From contig CAYZGU010000032.1 in assembly GCA_964478165.1 (NCBI GenBank), forward strand, positions 131,582 through 195,581: 64,000 nt of DNA, in the 5' to 3' direction. Under the pieces are notes generated by a model. That model saw nothing but the letters and a program-made list of their open reading frames with translations. It had not been told where the DNA came from and did not search any database. Origin of the DNA: CAYZGU01 sp964478165 (GTDB taxonomy: Bacteria; Poribacteria; WGA-4E; JAJDTR01). Positions 1 through 8,246 of the stretch are shown in pieces (the stretch's first letter is position 1; each line of letters begins with the position of its first letter). The position numbers and the translations under genes are program-made.

Positions 1-306
1 GGTTATGTGCGCAATCCCGGTCCTTATCGTATTCGTGACCCAATTACCCCGCGAGAAACTCTGTCGAAGGCTGGCGGTTTTGAAGAACTGGCCGATCGTG
101 GGAAATTAAAAATCTGGCGCAAAGATGGAACGATTGAAAAGGTGAACTTGAATTGGAGTGATGATGAAGACGCAACCCGATCGAAAACTCTGTTGTATCC
201 GGGAGATGCGCTGGAAGTCGGCAAGCGTTTTCAGATTAATTGGTCTCTCATCTTGAGTATAGTTTCGGTCACTACCGTGGCCATTAGTCTTGTGGAAAGA
301 GACTAG
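1..306 (+). CDS. Polysaccharide export protein, SLBB-domain C-terminal end (partial)
   Basis: The reading frame is open from base 1 and ends at a TAG, so only the C-terminal ~101 residues are in the window. It begins GYVRNPGPY followed by a T-x-x-E-x-L-x-x-AGG pattern, the usual signature of a SLBB (soluble-ligand-binding beta-grasp) domain in Wza-type outer-membrane export proteins. The last ~25 residues (INWSLILSIVSVTTVAISLV) form a hydrophobic segment before a short charged tail, so this copy probably ends in a membrane anchor. Export of a capsular or exopolysaccharide is inferred from the family. The upstream periplasmic part lies outside the window. Confidence 0.75.
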   Translation, partial: GYVRNPGPYRIRDPITPRETLSKAGGFEELADRGKLKIWRKDGTIEKVNLNWSDDEDATRSKTLLYPGDALEVGKRFQINWSLILSIVSVTTVAISLVERD

Positions 307-363
307 TCTAATGGTTTGTTATGAATTGTAACCAGCGTAGCGTCCAACAGAACGAAATTTGCG

Positions 364-392
364 TTGACATGCCTTTGCTGGACTGCTAAACT
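364..392 (+). promoter_or_regulatory. Sigma-70-type promoter for the PorV-like gene
   Basis: TTGACA (364-369), a 17-base spacer and TAAACT (387-392) preceded by TGC, which gives an extended -10. The predicted start of transcription is about 20 bases before the ATG at 419, so the leader is short. Confidence 0.55.
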
Positions 393-418
393 GCGAGCTG
401 GATGATTGATGAGCTAGT

Positions 419-1375
419 ATGAATTGGGAGGGCGCCTTGTTCGAAGAGAGTTGGTGTTTGAGTTTGCTCCTTCTGTGTGGACTCGTGTTCTATCCATCGG
501 TAGAAGTTGATGGTAAGCAGATTCACCAAAATGGTGGAACACGAGCCATGAGCTTCTTGAAAATTGGTGTTGGAGCCAAGGGGATTGGAATGGGAGCAGC
601 CCAGGTGGCCGATACTAACGATTTGTACGCATCTTATTGGAATCCGGCTGGACTGGCCAAAGTGGAGCGCCCACATTTCGGGCTAATGCACAACGAATGG
701 TTTGAAGGAATTAACCACGAGTTCATTGGTTTTGTCCAACCAATCTCCAACGCGGGTGCAATCGGTGGGAGCTTGGTTTATCTATCCTTCGGTGAAATAC
801 TAGGACGTGATGCACGGGGGAAGGAAACACACTCGTTCCGTCCTTATGACCTTGCAATCATTCTCTCGTATGGCCGTTGGGTCGGCTCGTGCCTCGCATT
901 TGGTGCAAATGTGAAGTGGGTTCGTGAGCAAATCGATACCGAAAGCGCGCAAGTTGTTGCTTTTGATGTTGGGGGGATGTACAGTTTGCTTAATCGTCCG
1001 ATCTCGTTTGGATTTAATGTTCAACATCTTGGGACCAAGGTCAAATTCATCGAAGATTCTTTCAATCTGCCGACTAACATCAGGATTGGTGGGTCATACA
1101 AATTGTTAGACGAGAAGCTTAGTCTCACTGCCGATTGCAATCTCCCGTCAGATAATGATGTTTCCGCTGGTTTTGGCCTTGGGATTTCCGCTTCACGGTT
1201 GCTTCAACTGCGTATCGGATACAAATACCTTGTCGGTGGCAATGACCTCGGCGCTGCTTCTGGAATCACCGGTGGTGTCGGTTTTAAGATCGAAGGCTTT
1301 CAGATTGACTATGCTTTTGTTTCGTTCGGTAGGCTTGGTCCCAGCCATCGGTTCTCGCTGATTTCAGATTTCTAG
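419..1375 (+). CDS. PorV/PorQ (UPF0164) family outer-membrane beta-barrel protein
   Basis: A 318-residue protein. After a hydrophobic N-terminal stretch (about residues 12-27) it carries GTRAMSFLKIGVGAKGIGMG and then ADTNDLYASYWNPAGLA. This is the hallmark start of UPF0164/PorV proteins, where an early hairpin precedes a beta-barrel. The rest is alternating polar/hydrophobic sequence rich in Gly and aromatic residues and ends in F. PorV-type proteins sit in the outer membrane and in Bacteroidetes help type IX secretion; a wider envelope role is likely here. The N-terminus before the hydrophobic core is acidic and lacks a clear Shine-Dalgarno, so the true start may lie a few codons downstream. 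It has its own promoter and no close operon partner. Confidence 0.82.
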   Translation: MNWEGALFEESWCLSLLLLCGLVFYPSVEVDGKQIHQNGGTRAMSFLKIGVGAKGIGMGAAQVADTNDLYASYWNPAGLAKVERPHFGLMHNEWFEGINHEFIGFVQPISNAGAIGGSLVYLSFGEILGRDARGKETHSFRPYDLAIILSYGRWVGSCLAFGANVKWVREQIDTESAQVVAFDVGGMYSLLNRPISFGFNVQHLGTKVKFIEDSFNLPTNIRIGGSYKLLDEKLSLTADCNLPSDNDVSAGFGLGISASRLLQLRIGYKYLVGGNDLGAASGITGGVGFKIEGFQIDYAFVSFGRLGPSHRFSLISDF

Positions 1376-1577
1376 ATTGGCCTAATTAACCTCTCCATGG
1401 TCCATCAAAAGCCATCGATGGTACAAATTGTTTATCTCGCCAGTCCTCTGTGGTCCTATTCTTCTGTCTACGGTCTCACCTATCTGTTTGTCATTCACCA
1501 CTACCTTTTTCATGTTCTACGCGGACCATGCATCAATCTAGAATGTAACTGGAGATTTTTGCCGAGGTTAGTATTAG

Positions 1578-1850
1578 ATGCTATCCATCAAAGTGCAACT
1601 TTATACGAAATCTGAGTGTCCACTGTGTGACGCAGCGAAGTCCGTTTTGCAAGAACTTGGACAGGAGTTCCCAGTTGAGGTAGAGGAGATTGACATTACC
1701 ACAAATATCGGAATGTTCAACAAATATAAAACCCTTATTCCTGTTTTAAAGTTGGACGGAAAATGCCTGTTTGTCCATCGAATTGATGCAGCGGCGCTCA
1801 AGCGCAAGCTAATCTGGACATCCTTACGCAAACGGCTTGCTGGTAATTAG
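1578..1850 (+). CDS. Glutaredoxin-like (DUF836-type) thiol protein
   Basis: A 90-residue protein with a thioredoxin-like fold start (VQLYTKSECPLC) and the dithiol pair Cys14-Pro-Leu-Cys17. It continues with the typical helix (DAAKSVLQELG) and a second strand (VEEIDITT), then IPVLKLDGK, where Ile-Pro matches the conserved cis-proline region. Length and pattern fit the DUF836/glutaredoxin-like family of small cytoplasmic disulfide reductants; the in vivo partner is unknown. GAGGT lies nine bases before the ATG. It follows the barrel gene after a 200-base spacer. Confidence 0.8.
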   Translation: MLSIKVQLYTKSECPLCDAAKSVLQELGQEFPVEVEEIDITTNIGMFNKYKTLIPVLKLDGKCLFVHRIDAAALKRKLIWTSLRKRLAGN

Positions 1851-3090
1851 TTATACAAACTTCATTTGTTCCTAATATCGAAGAATACTGGTTTGTCCTG
1901 GTTCTCTGTCCGACGGCAAACGGGAAACTAATCTTCTGAAGAGGCGCGTTGGACTCTCGAAGAGTGATTGTGCAAGTGCGCAAATTTGAGACGGTTCATG
2001 TCTCCATTGATAAGAGAGATATAACTTATGCGTGCGGATGCTCAGTAGCCATGCGTTCAAGTAGACAAGGACCGATCAGATTAGGGTAAATTCCGCAGAT
2101 TTCGCGCCGTGTATGTGGTTTGTTGCGAAACTTGTTTTCATTAACTTACACGTGCCGGTTACTTTGTTTGAACACTACGTGTCTTAATAAATAAACCAGA
2201 GGTGAAGTAATTGGACTATGACCTTTGCCGCGCCGCCGTCCTGTTGGGCTAAGAATAGTTCGATGCGGCAGTCGATGGCAGATCTGCGATTCATATTGTA
2301 GTTGACATCGGAGGCTGATGGCCCATCTAGTCGGTTATCGACTGAAAGAGCGGATTTCTGGGTTGGTCGTCGAGTTTAGCATCGGGAAGCAAAAAGGCTT
2401 GTAGTGTTAAATGCGTCGAATTTCTATGAGACCCACGGGGAGGTTGCGGCGCGTTTCTCGTTGAAGATGCCTTGAGACTTTCCGGAGTTGCTCTCCCGAC
2501 ACTGCGACATTGTGAAGAAGATGATTGTGTGGGAGCGGTAAACACCAACTGAAATAGAAGATTAGATCGTGCTGACGGAATACTGAATAGGAGATTAATT
2601 CAGTTGTGACCTCTTCACACAGTGGACGACGCGCTCGCCTGATGGGTCGTGGCGTAAGTCGCTAGGCGAGCTCGTTGGACCGGGTAATCGGTATAGAATC
2701 GAAGATGTACATATCTTGGTGTTTCTTCGATGTATGATAAACTTGCGAGCACCGGGCTCGTGGTTTGCCATAAGAGCAAGAAACGTTGTTGTTCCTTATT
2801 CGCCAATTCTACATGTCGGGATTCACATTAGTGGGTGAGTACGAGTTAATCTGTCGCATCTTTGCCGCGTCGACGATGTCAAATCGCACGAGGAACATCA
2901 CATTGGTCAGCCGCCGAATCGTAAGATGGCGTTTTTGTGCGGGCACGCCGATTGGTGTGTGCTATAGGCTGTTGTTGAGTTTGGCCGGGCTTAGACATTA
3001 GACAATGGAGTTGTATCACGATGGCATCAAGGAGGAATTCGGTCCGAAGAGCGTGTCCGAACTTCGAGGTCTCTTTTTGTAATGCGTCCT
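1851..3090. other. 1.24-kb gap without an intact gene
   Basis: No ORF here has a convincing start, length and composition. Around 2340-2552 on the plus strand two frames carry protein-like pieces, for example VLNASNFYETHGEVAARF in one and FLVEDALRLSGVALP in the next. They would join with a single frame change near 2455, which suggests an eroded gene, but I cannot name a family. A TTGACA occurs at 2302-2307 with only a weak -10 beyond it. The rest shows nothing I can support. Confidence 0.4.
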
Positions 3091-3540
3091 CTAGAAGAGT
3101 TTGGTGGTGTCAACAAGCATCGTCACTGGGCCATCATTAACCAGTTGTATGTCCATCATCTCCTTAAAGATTCCTGCTTGAATCAGAACACCTGTGTTGG
3201 AAAGTGCTTCGATAAACTCCTGGTAAAGGCCCTGTGCTTTTTCAGGGTGGGCAGCGTTGACAAAACTAGGTCTCCGCCCCTTGCGACAGTCTCCGTAAAG
3301 CGTGAATTGAGATACGACAAGTCCTTCACCGCTGATGTCCAATAAGGACCGGTTCATACGGCCCGAACTGTCTTCGAAGATACGGAGGTGCGCAATTTTG
3401 TTTGCAAGGTAGGTGACATCGGCCGAAGTATCATTGTGAGCTACTCCATGAAAGATTAATAATCCCCTAGAAATCTCAGAGATAGACTCTCCACTTACCT
3501 TCACACTAGCAGATTTTACACGCTGGACAACTGCTCTCAT
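3091..3540 (-). CDS. dtd: D-aminoacyl-tRNA deacylase
   Basis: 149 residues, full length for DTD. It removes D-amino acids (and mischarged glycine) from tRNA, acting in the cytoplasm as a dimer. The start MRAVVQRVKSASV is canonical. Both signature motifs are present: SQFTLYGD (77-84) and NDGPVTM (135-141), the latter containing the Gly-cisPro pair (137-138) that screens chirality. It is the last gene of the minus-strand run that starts near 11994, 32 bases after the preceding barrel gene. Confidence 0.95.
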   Translation of the reverse strand: MRAVVQRVKSASVKVSGESISEISRGLLIFHGVAHNDTSADVTYLANKIAHLRIFEDSSGRMNRSLLDISGEGLVVSQFTLYGDCRKGRRPSFVNAAHPEKAQGLYQEFIEALSNTGVLIQAGIFKEMMDIQLVNDGPVTMLVDTTKLF

Positions 3541-3572
3541 AATTCACCAGAGGTTTATCAGGGAGATGCGTT

Positions 3573-4535
3573 TTAGAATACCAGATCGTCCGCATGCTGG
3601 ACTCTCGGCACAATTACACCGTCTTTTTCGCCGTTCACCGAGATCGAGAATTGGAATCCCGGTTCACTGATATATCCGAAATGAAACGTAGCTCCATTGG
3701 AAAGTTCATACCGCATTCCAATGCTGATTTGGTCGCTAAGGGTCATCCCAGCGAGCGGAAATTTTCTAGAGAAATCTGCGATAATCCAAAGTTCGTCAGT
3801 AAGCAGTGCCTCACCGCCAAGTTGCCAGTAGAAGAGAAAAGAGTCGTTGATTTTGAGGGACTTAGAAGAGAGGTAAGTGCCCACACCGGCATGTCCTTTG
3901 ACCAGGTTACTAATTTTGTGTGTTCCTACAAAGTATGTGTTCACACCAACAAACGGAAAACTATTCGCGGGGCTATGATCTAAGAAATCACCCATGGAGT
4001 TTAGCTGATTGTCAGCAGAGAATCCGATTTGAACGTCTCCACCGACTGCAATCTTCGGGAGCCCATTTCTATCATCAGGCTTGATTCCGTACTTGAGCCC
4101 CACAGTTGTGTCAAAAAGAGCCTGATTATACACTCGTTGATTTCGCGTGACATCACCAGTCTTATAGTAATCAGAGATAATCTTACGAACACCTCCAGTA
4201 GTAAATGTTGCTCCGAGGCTAAGGTCTAGGTCATCCCCAATGCCAAAAATGAATCGGATTGGTATCAAGAAGGTTTCAATCTCAAGCTCGACTTGGTGGG
4301 TTTCCGTGAAGTTTCCGATGTCAACGCTTTGGTCCTTTGCCTTGATTCGCCCCTTCTGCAGCTGAAAGAGTCCAAACGTTGTTGTATGTCCATGCTTTCC
4401 AATGGTGTCAGCAGTCTGAATTGTAGCTAGTTGTGATGTGGCGGCCGATCTACAAACACCGCATTCCGCAAACACAAGCAGAGTGGTACAGAAGCTCAGA
4501 ATAATCCGACGACGTGTTGTTTGGAAAAATTGCAT
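3573..4535 (-). CDS. Uncharacterised outer-membrane beta-barrel protein
   Basis: 320 residues with a signal peptide (RRRIILSFCTTLLVFAECGVCRSAA). The mature chain is built of amphipathic strands rich in Gly, aromatic and alternating hydrophobic residues: DDLDLSLGATFTTGG, LKYGIKPDD, ISIGMRYELSNGATFHFGY. This is typical of transporter/porin-like barrels with no enzymatic motif. The C-terminal 20 residues are more polar and end in F. GGGG stands eight bases before the ATG. The gene lies between the FN3 protein gene and dtd in the same orientation. I do not recognise a named family; the barrel assignment is from pattern only. Confidence 0.65.
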   Translation of the reverse strand: MQFFQTTRRRIILSFCTTLLVFAECGVCRSAATSQLATIQTADTIGKHGHTTTFGLFQLQKGRIKAKDQSVDIGNFTETHQVELEIETFLIPIRFIFGIGDDLDLSLGATFTTGGVRKIISDYYKTGDVTRNQRVYNQALFDTTVGLKYGIKPDDRNGLPKIAVGGDVQIGFSADNQLNSMGDFLDHSPANSFPFVGVNTYFVGTHKISNLVKGHAGVGTYLSSKSLKINDSFLFYWQLGGEALLTDELWIIADFSRKFPLAGMTLSDQISIGMRYELSNGATFHFGYISEPGFQFSISVNGEKDGVIVPRVQHADDLVF

Positions 4536-4601
4536 GTATTTATCCCCATTAGTTGAGTGCCAATTGTGTTGGATGCTAGAATCCCAGAGACGGCACAGAA
4601 T

Positions 4602-5696
4602 TCATTGTTTTGCCGCGACAAGATTGCTTTCATCCAGACTACCATCCGATTTTGGCGTATCGTCAAACGCGGTAATGAAATATTCGCGGAAAACCAGATC
4701 TTCTCCAACCAATATTGCTTGATCGGCAGCGAATGCAAATGAACTCCGGTCTGCATCGACTGTTGGGCGCGATAGAAGTTCACCGGCAGCCGACGTCGCA
4801 TAAAGCTGATATCCTGCCAAATCGGCTTCTGAGTTGGGTGTCCAGGAAAAGAATACATCGTATCGACCACCAGCATGTGGGTTAAAGAAAGTGCGAAAAT
4901 CTTTGGGTGGGGATGGTGGTATATTTGGCGACGTTCCTCGAATTTCGGTCACTGTTTCGACGCCGAATCGGTCTATCGCAGCAACAAAGTACAGTTTGGT
5001 AAGTCCATCCCGATCGAATTCTTCATCGAAAAAGAAAGGTCTGTCTGCTATCGTCTTCCCTAATAATCGGGGTGTGCTAGCATTTCCATGTCCGTCTACA
5101 ATTGCCGCGGATATACGGAAAGCTTCAAAATCATCGGGCGCGTTATAATCTTGCCAAAACAGTTTCACCAGCAAGTCTCTCGGAGTGCCGAGAATGACAT
5201 TGGGAGGCGGAGGGGGATTGCTCGGTGTGGTTCTGACAATAGGCCAGATCTGTAAAGGATCTGTGTTATGAATGGGCGGCGACGCTGGATCGGGCGTTTC
5301 GATTCCATTATTGTCGACATGAGAGAGCCGGTATTCGTAGAATAAGGGTTTGTCGGTCTCGAAATCATACTGATCGTTATTTATGTTCTTCGTATCAAGA
5401 AATTCGGTCTGGGGCGCTTTAACTTCTCCTACTCTTTCAAATTGTGAGCTTGGATTGCCCGTGAATCGTCGATATACCCGGTATTTCCAAATTCCAGTTA
5501 GGTCGAGGTGCTCCCACGAGACAAGGACCTGTTGATCGCCAGATACCAATTTTAAACCAATCGGTGCACCGGATGTTCGGAGATTTTCCGAATCAAACGG
5601 ATTGGCGAAATCCTCGTAATCTGCGCAGTTTGCACAAAGGAGTGCGACGAAACCTACATATAGCATTGTTGCGGTTTTGATTCTCATGTTGTGCAT
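4602..5696 (-). CDS. Fibronectin type III-like envelope protein, probable lipoprotein
   Basis: 364 residues. An N-terminal hydrophobic stretch ends in LLCANC, a poor but possible lipobox (Cys24). Three beta-sandwich modules of fibronectin-III type follow: about 42-150 (PIGLKLVSGDQQVLVSWEHL...YRVYRR), about 160-255 (PRDLLVKLFWQDYNAPDDFEAFRI) and about 262-355 (DVFFSWTPNSEADLAGYQLYAT). The W, the AGYQLY/KYRVYR strand and the E-Y-x-x-x-A-x-D endings are typical. A Pro-rich linker (SNPPPPPN) joins modules. Likely a cell-surface or periplasmic binding scaffold. The start is five bases after the stop of the upstream gene, so translation may be coupled. No catalytic residues seen. Confidence 0.65.
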   Translation of the reverse strand: MHNMRIKTATMLYVGFVALLCANCADYEDFANPFDSENLRTSGAPIGLKLVSGDQQVLVSWEHLDLTGIWKYRVYRRFTGNPSSQFERVGEVKAPQTEFLDTKNINNDQYDFETDKPLFYEYRLSHVDNNGIETPDPASPPIHNTDPLQIWPIVRTTPSNPPPPPNVILGTPRDLLVKLFWQDYNAPDDFEAFRISAAIVDGHGNASTPRLLGKTIADRPFFFDEEFDRDGLTKLYFVAAIDRFGVETVTEIRGTSPNIPPSPPKDFRTFFNPHAGGRYDVFFSWTPNSEADLAGYQLYATSAAGELLSRPTVDADRSSFAFAADQAILVGEDLVFREYFITAFDDTPKSDGSLDESNLVAAKQ

Positions 5697-5701
5697 TTTA
5701 C

Positions 5702-6145
5702 CTAGAATTGACCGTTGATTTGGAAGGTTGTTTCACGGTCCTTGTGGTTGTAGTGGTTTGTGAACCGCAGACCGGTCGTCTTGGAGGAAGAGCGCTGAGA
5801 GATGACATCTAGTTGCTCAAAAACGGAGATTAGTGTTGCGATTGTGCCCAGGCTATATCCAATGCGAGACATGACTACACTGGCGTTACGCTTGCTCGTA
5901 TAATTATTACGGTATTGGGTCAAATCGGTTTGGACGGCTGTCCTCAGGTATTGGTCATAAGAATTTTGTGCAGACGTTTTGAGGAACACACTGCCAAATG
6001 TTGAGGCCACACTGGAGGCAAGCAGCGTAATCTTCAACGCCCGGTAACTCGCCGGGGCACGCTCGGGAAAAATGGCAACGGTTAAGATGAGAATACAACA
6101 CATCCACATCACCGCCGCTCCTTTTTTTGACCGGTATAAATTCAT
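5702..6145 (-). CDS. Uncharacterised small membrane protein
   Basis: 147 residues from the ATG at 6145; an in-frame TTG at 6178 would add 11 charged residues. Two hydrophobic segments are visible, near residues 9-27 (AAVMWMCCILILTVAIFP) and 36-52 (TLLASSVASTFGSVFL). Then comes a polar region with a YDQYLRTAVQTDLTQYRNNYTSKRNASVV stretch and a third weaker hydrophobic patch (IGYSLGTIATLISVF). I do not recognise the family. It ends five bases before the FN3 lipoprotein gene, so the two are probably co-translated and may form one surface complex. Downstream of the DUF3352-like gene in the same operon. Confidence 0.55.
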   Translation of the reverse strand: MNLYRSKKGAAVMWMCCILILTVAIFPERAPASYRALKITLLASSVASTFGSVFLKTSAQNSYDQYLRTAVQTDLTQYRNNYTSKRNASVVMSRIGYSLGTIATLISVFEQLDVISQRSSSKTTGLRFTNHYNHKDRETTFQINGQF

Positions 6146-6297
6146 TTCAGGGTCTCGCCTTTTTGAACCAATTTTCAAGTAAGAAAGGGAGGTTCCTTAC
6201 CAATTCTTGTGAGCCTCGTGTCAATTGGACTAGTTGACGCCAGTTTATGCACATCAAAGTGCGTAAAAGCACATGTGTCTTGCTGTGTCGAGTCCAC

Positions 6298-8172
6298 TTA
6301 CTGTGTCAATTTCAGGACTGATGCTATGTTAATCAATCCCTTGAAGTCCCCCAAGGAAGCAAATATTTTTCCTTCAATACCGCCATCACGATTTTCGCCA
6401 GCTATCGCGATGCTGTAGTTCTCAGGGAGATTTACTAAGAGCATCTGCATTACGCCAAGGTTTGGATTTGTCTGCACGAGCACCCCTAAAATGTTTTTCA
6501 GTGCGGTGATGGGTGAGATTGCCAAGAGCATGTTATTTTCCAAGCTTAACGCGTTGACGAGTTTGTCAAAACCTGGGCCTTCATGAAAACTGGGAGTGTC
6601 ACTGCCTATGCGATTGAGAGTGTTCTTGATTGATTCTGAATCGGCAGAAAATGAGAGGATGAGTTTGTCATCTTTAATAGCGTAATAGTTGGTCCATTTC
6701 TTTGGTGCGAGTCCTTCTATTTCCGGCGTAAGAGCCTCAAATCCGGCTGGGATATTAGGGAATAGATAACTTTTTATCACAGTACCATCATGTGCTTCCT
6801 CTGGTCCTGGTGTTACCGCCAGGAACATGCCTAACTTGGGCTCAGGCATTGTCTTGTATAGTCCGTAACTCGATCTCCAGTACGCGAGGTATTGTTCATC
6901 CATAAAAGCTTCGGTCTTGTCTGCCGCAATGGTATCATGAATTAAAAGGATGTCAGGCATTAAACTCTTGTTATAATTCATTGAGATGGACATTTCCTTG
7001 CCGAGAAGCCCAAAAAATTCTGATGTATAGTTTATGACTTTCTGCAACGCGTGTTTGTTATTTTCCTCGTCGGTTTCTACATCTGCTGAGAAGAAGATCT
7101 TATTCACAAGCATAATGAGCTGAGCCATGTCCTCTGGATCGGTCTGTGTACTGCCATTGAGAAATGCGTGTTGTGGAAGATTTTCTACATGCGTCAGTTT
7201 CGCCGGCTTACGGCTGATGTAATCGTGGACCGTGCTTTCGCTTTTGAACCTGAGAAAGCTCGAAATTGCAAGATCGCTGCCGTTGAGCTGGACTGTCAAC
7301 GTCAGTGCATTCGTCTGGTTAAGTAGCCACATACTTCCATCAAACAGCATCTTCGAGTTGCCTACTCTTGATTTCAAAAACGGAAGGAAACTTGGAATGA
7401 TTGATTCAAGCGCAAAAAAAGCTGCGAGATCGTTCGTTCCGGATCTCGTATCGAGTTTGAGCGACGTATAGTTGGTGTTCATGGCAATCGATGGTATCCT
7501 TTTCTGATGTGTATCGATTGCTTTCTTACACACCTCGGACGTACCGGCGTAGACCATCAAGTTCTCCAGAATCACAAAACCTCCACCCGCAGTGGTTTCG
7601 TGATAGGCTGTTCCGTTGTGGACAACTTTACCAGATATTCCCGCCTTTGACTCAAGAAATTTGCTAATTGTTCCAGCGTTTTTCACGTGAACAACGGCAG
7701 AAGGAACGAACGGCATACCACTGGTGGAAAAGATGCTGAAGTCGCGGTCTAGATCTAGACCAAGGTTTTCCCATTCTTTCAGGCTTTCGAAGCCAACATC
7801 AAACGTTTCGGCTAGCACCTTAACGAGGGGTTCTTGTCGTGGCTGTTCGGGAAGCATATCGGCAAGCAGTGTAGTAACATCACTATTAAATTCGAGCAAA
7901 TTTCTCGCGTAAACGAAACCAGTGACGTCTGCGGGGATTACATTTAAAACGCTATCCGATTCGAGCGAATCAGTTGGTTTCTTGGACGCGTTACCGACGG
8001 AGGTTTGCATGGGTAGGGACGCTACCTCCCGATCTGTGTGCCGATCTCTAAATCCTGTTCCGTGCGCGATTTTACTTCCAGTCTTGGCAACTATTTCCCT
8101 CATAACACAGCTAGATGAAACAGCTATAAGACAAATTAGGAGCAAGCCGTTCAACATGAGGCGATTTTTCAT
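6298..8172 (-). CDS. DUF3352-like lipoprotein
   Basis: 624 residues from the ATG at 8172, chosen because GGAGGAGG lies just before it; the frame is open 39 codons further up. Residues 7-22 form a lipoprotein signal ending VSSSC (Cys22). The mature part begins with IPADVTGFVYARNLLEF, close to the start of DUF3352 proteins. It alternates helices and strands across two similar halves, including a central LKLDTRSGTNDLAAFFALE and a C-terminal LEGLAPKKWTNYYAIKDDKLILS. Function of the family is unknown; extracytoplasmic location is inferred. It lies 74 bases downstream of the M16 protease gene, and the two may act together on secreted or misfolded protein, which is speculation. Confidence 0.6.
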   Translation of the reverse strand: MKNRLMLNGLLLICLIAVSSSCVMREIVAKTGSKIAHGTGFRDRHTDREVASLPMQTSVGNASKKPTDSLESDSVLNVIPADVTGFVYARNLLEFNSDVTTLLADMLPEQPRQEPLVKVLAETFDVGFESLKEWENLGLDLDRDFSIFSTSGMPFVPSAVVHVKNAGTISKFLESKAGISGKVVHNGTAYHETTAGGGFVILENLMVYAGTSEVCKKAIDTHQKRIPSIAMNTNYTSLKLDTRSGTNDLAAFFALESIIPSFLPFLKSRVGNSKMLFDGSMWLLNQTNALTLTVQLNGSDLAISSFLRFKSESTVHDYISRKPAKLTHVENLPQHAFLNGSTQTDPEDMAQLIMLVNKIFFSADVETDEENNKHALQKVINYTSEFFGLLGKEMSISMNYNKSLMPDILLIHDTIAADKTEAFMDEQYLAYWRSSYGLYKTMPEPKLGMFLAVTPGPEEAHDGTVIKSYLFPNIPAGFEALTPEIEGLAPKKWTNYYAIKDDKLILSFSADSESIKNTLNRIGSDTPSFHEGPGFDKLVNALSLENNMLLAISPITALKNILGVLVQTNPNLGVMQMLLVNLPENYSIAIAGENRDGGIEGKIFASLGDFKGLINIASVLKLTQ

Positions 8173-8246
8173 GGTAACTTCCTCCTCCGACAATCTTCGT
8201 AGATCGCTGTTAGTGTTGAAGACTGTGTAGATTGATCGATTTGTTC

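Noticed and set aside
2406..2552. Remnant of an NDP-forming acyl-CoA synthetase (GG-x-G ... EDA ... G-x-x-LP pattern)
   Set aside because: A second frame over the same bases reads equally protein-like, so I could not justify a family name.
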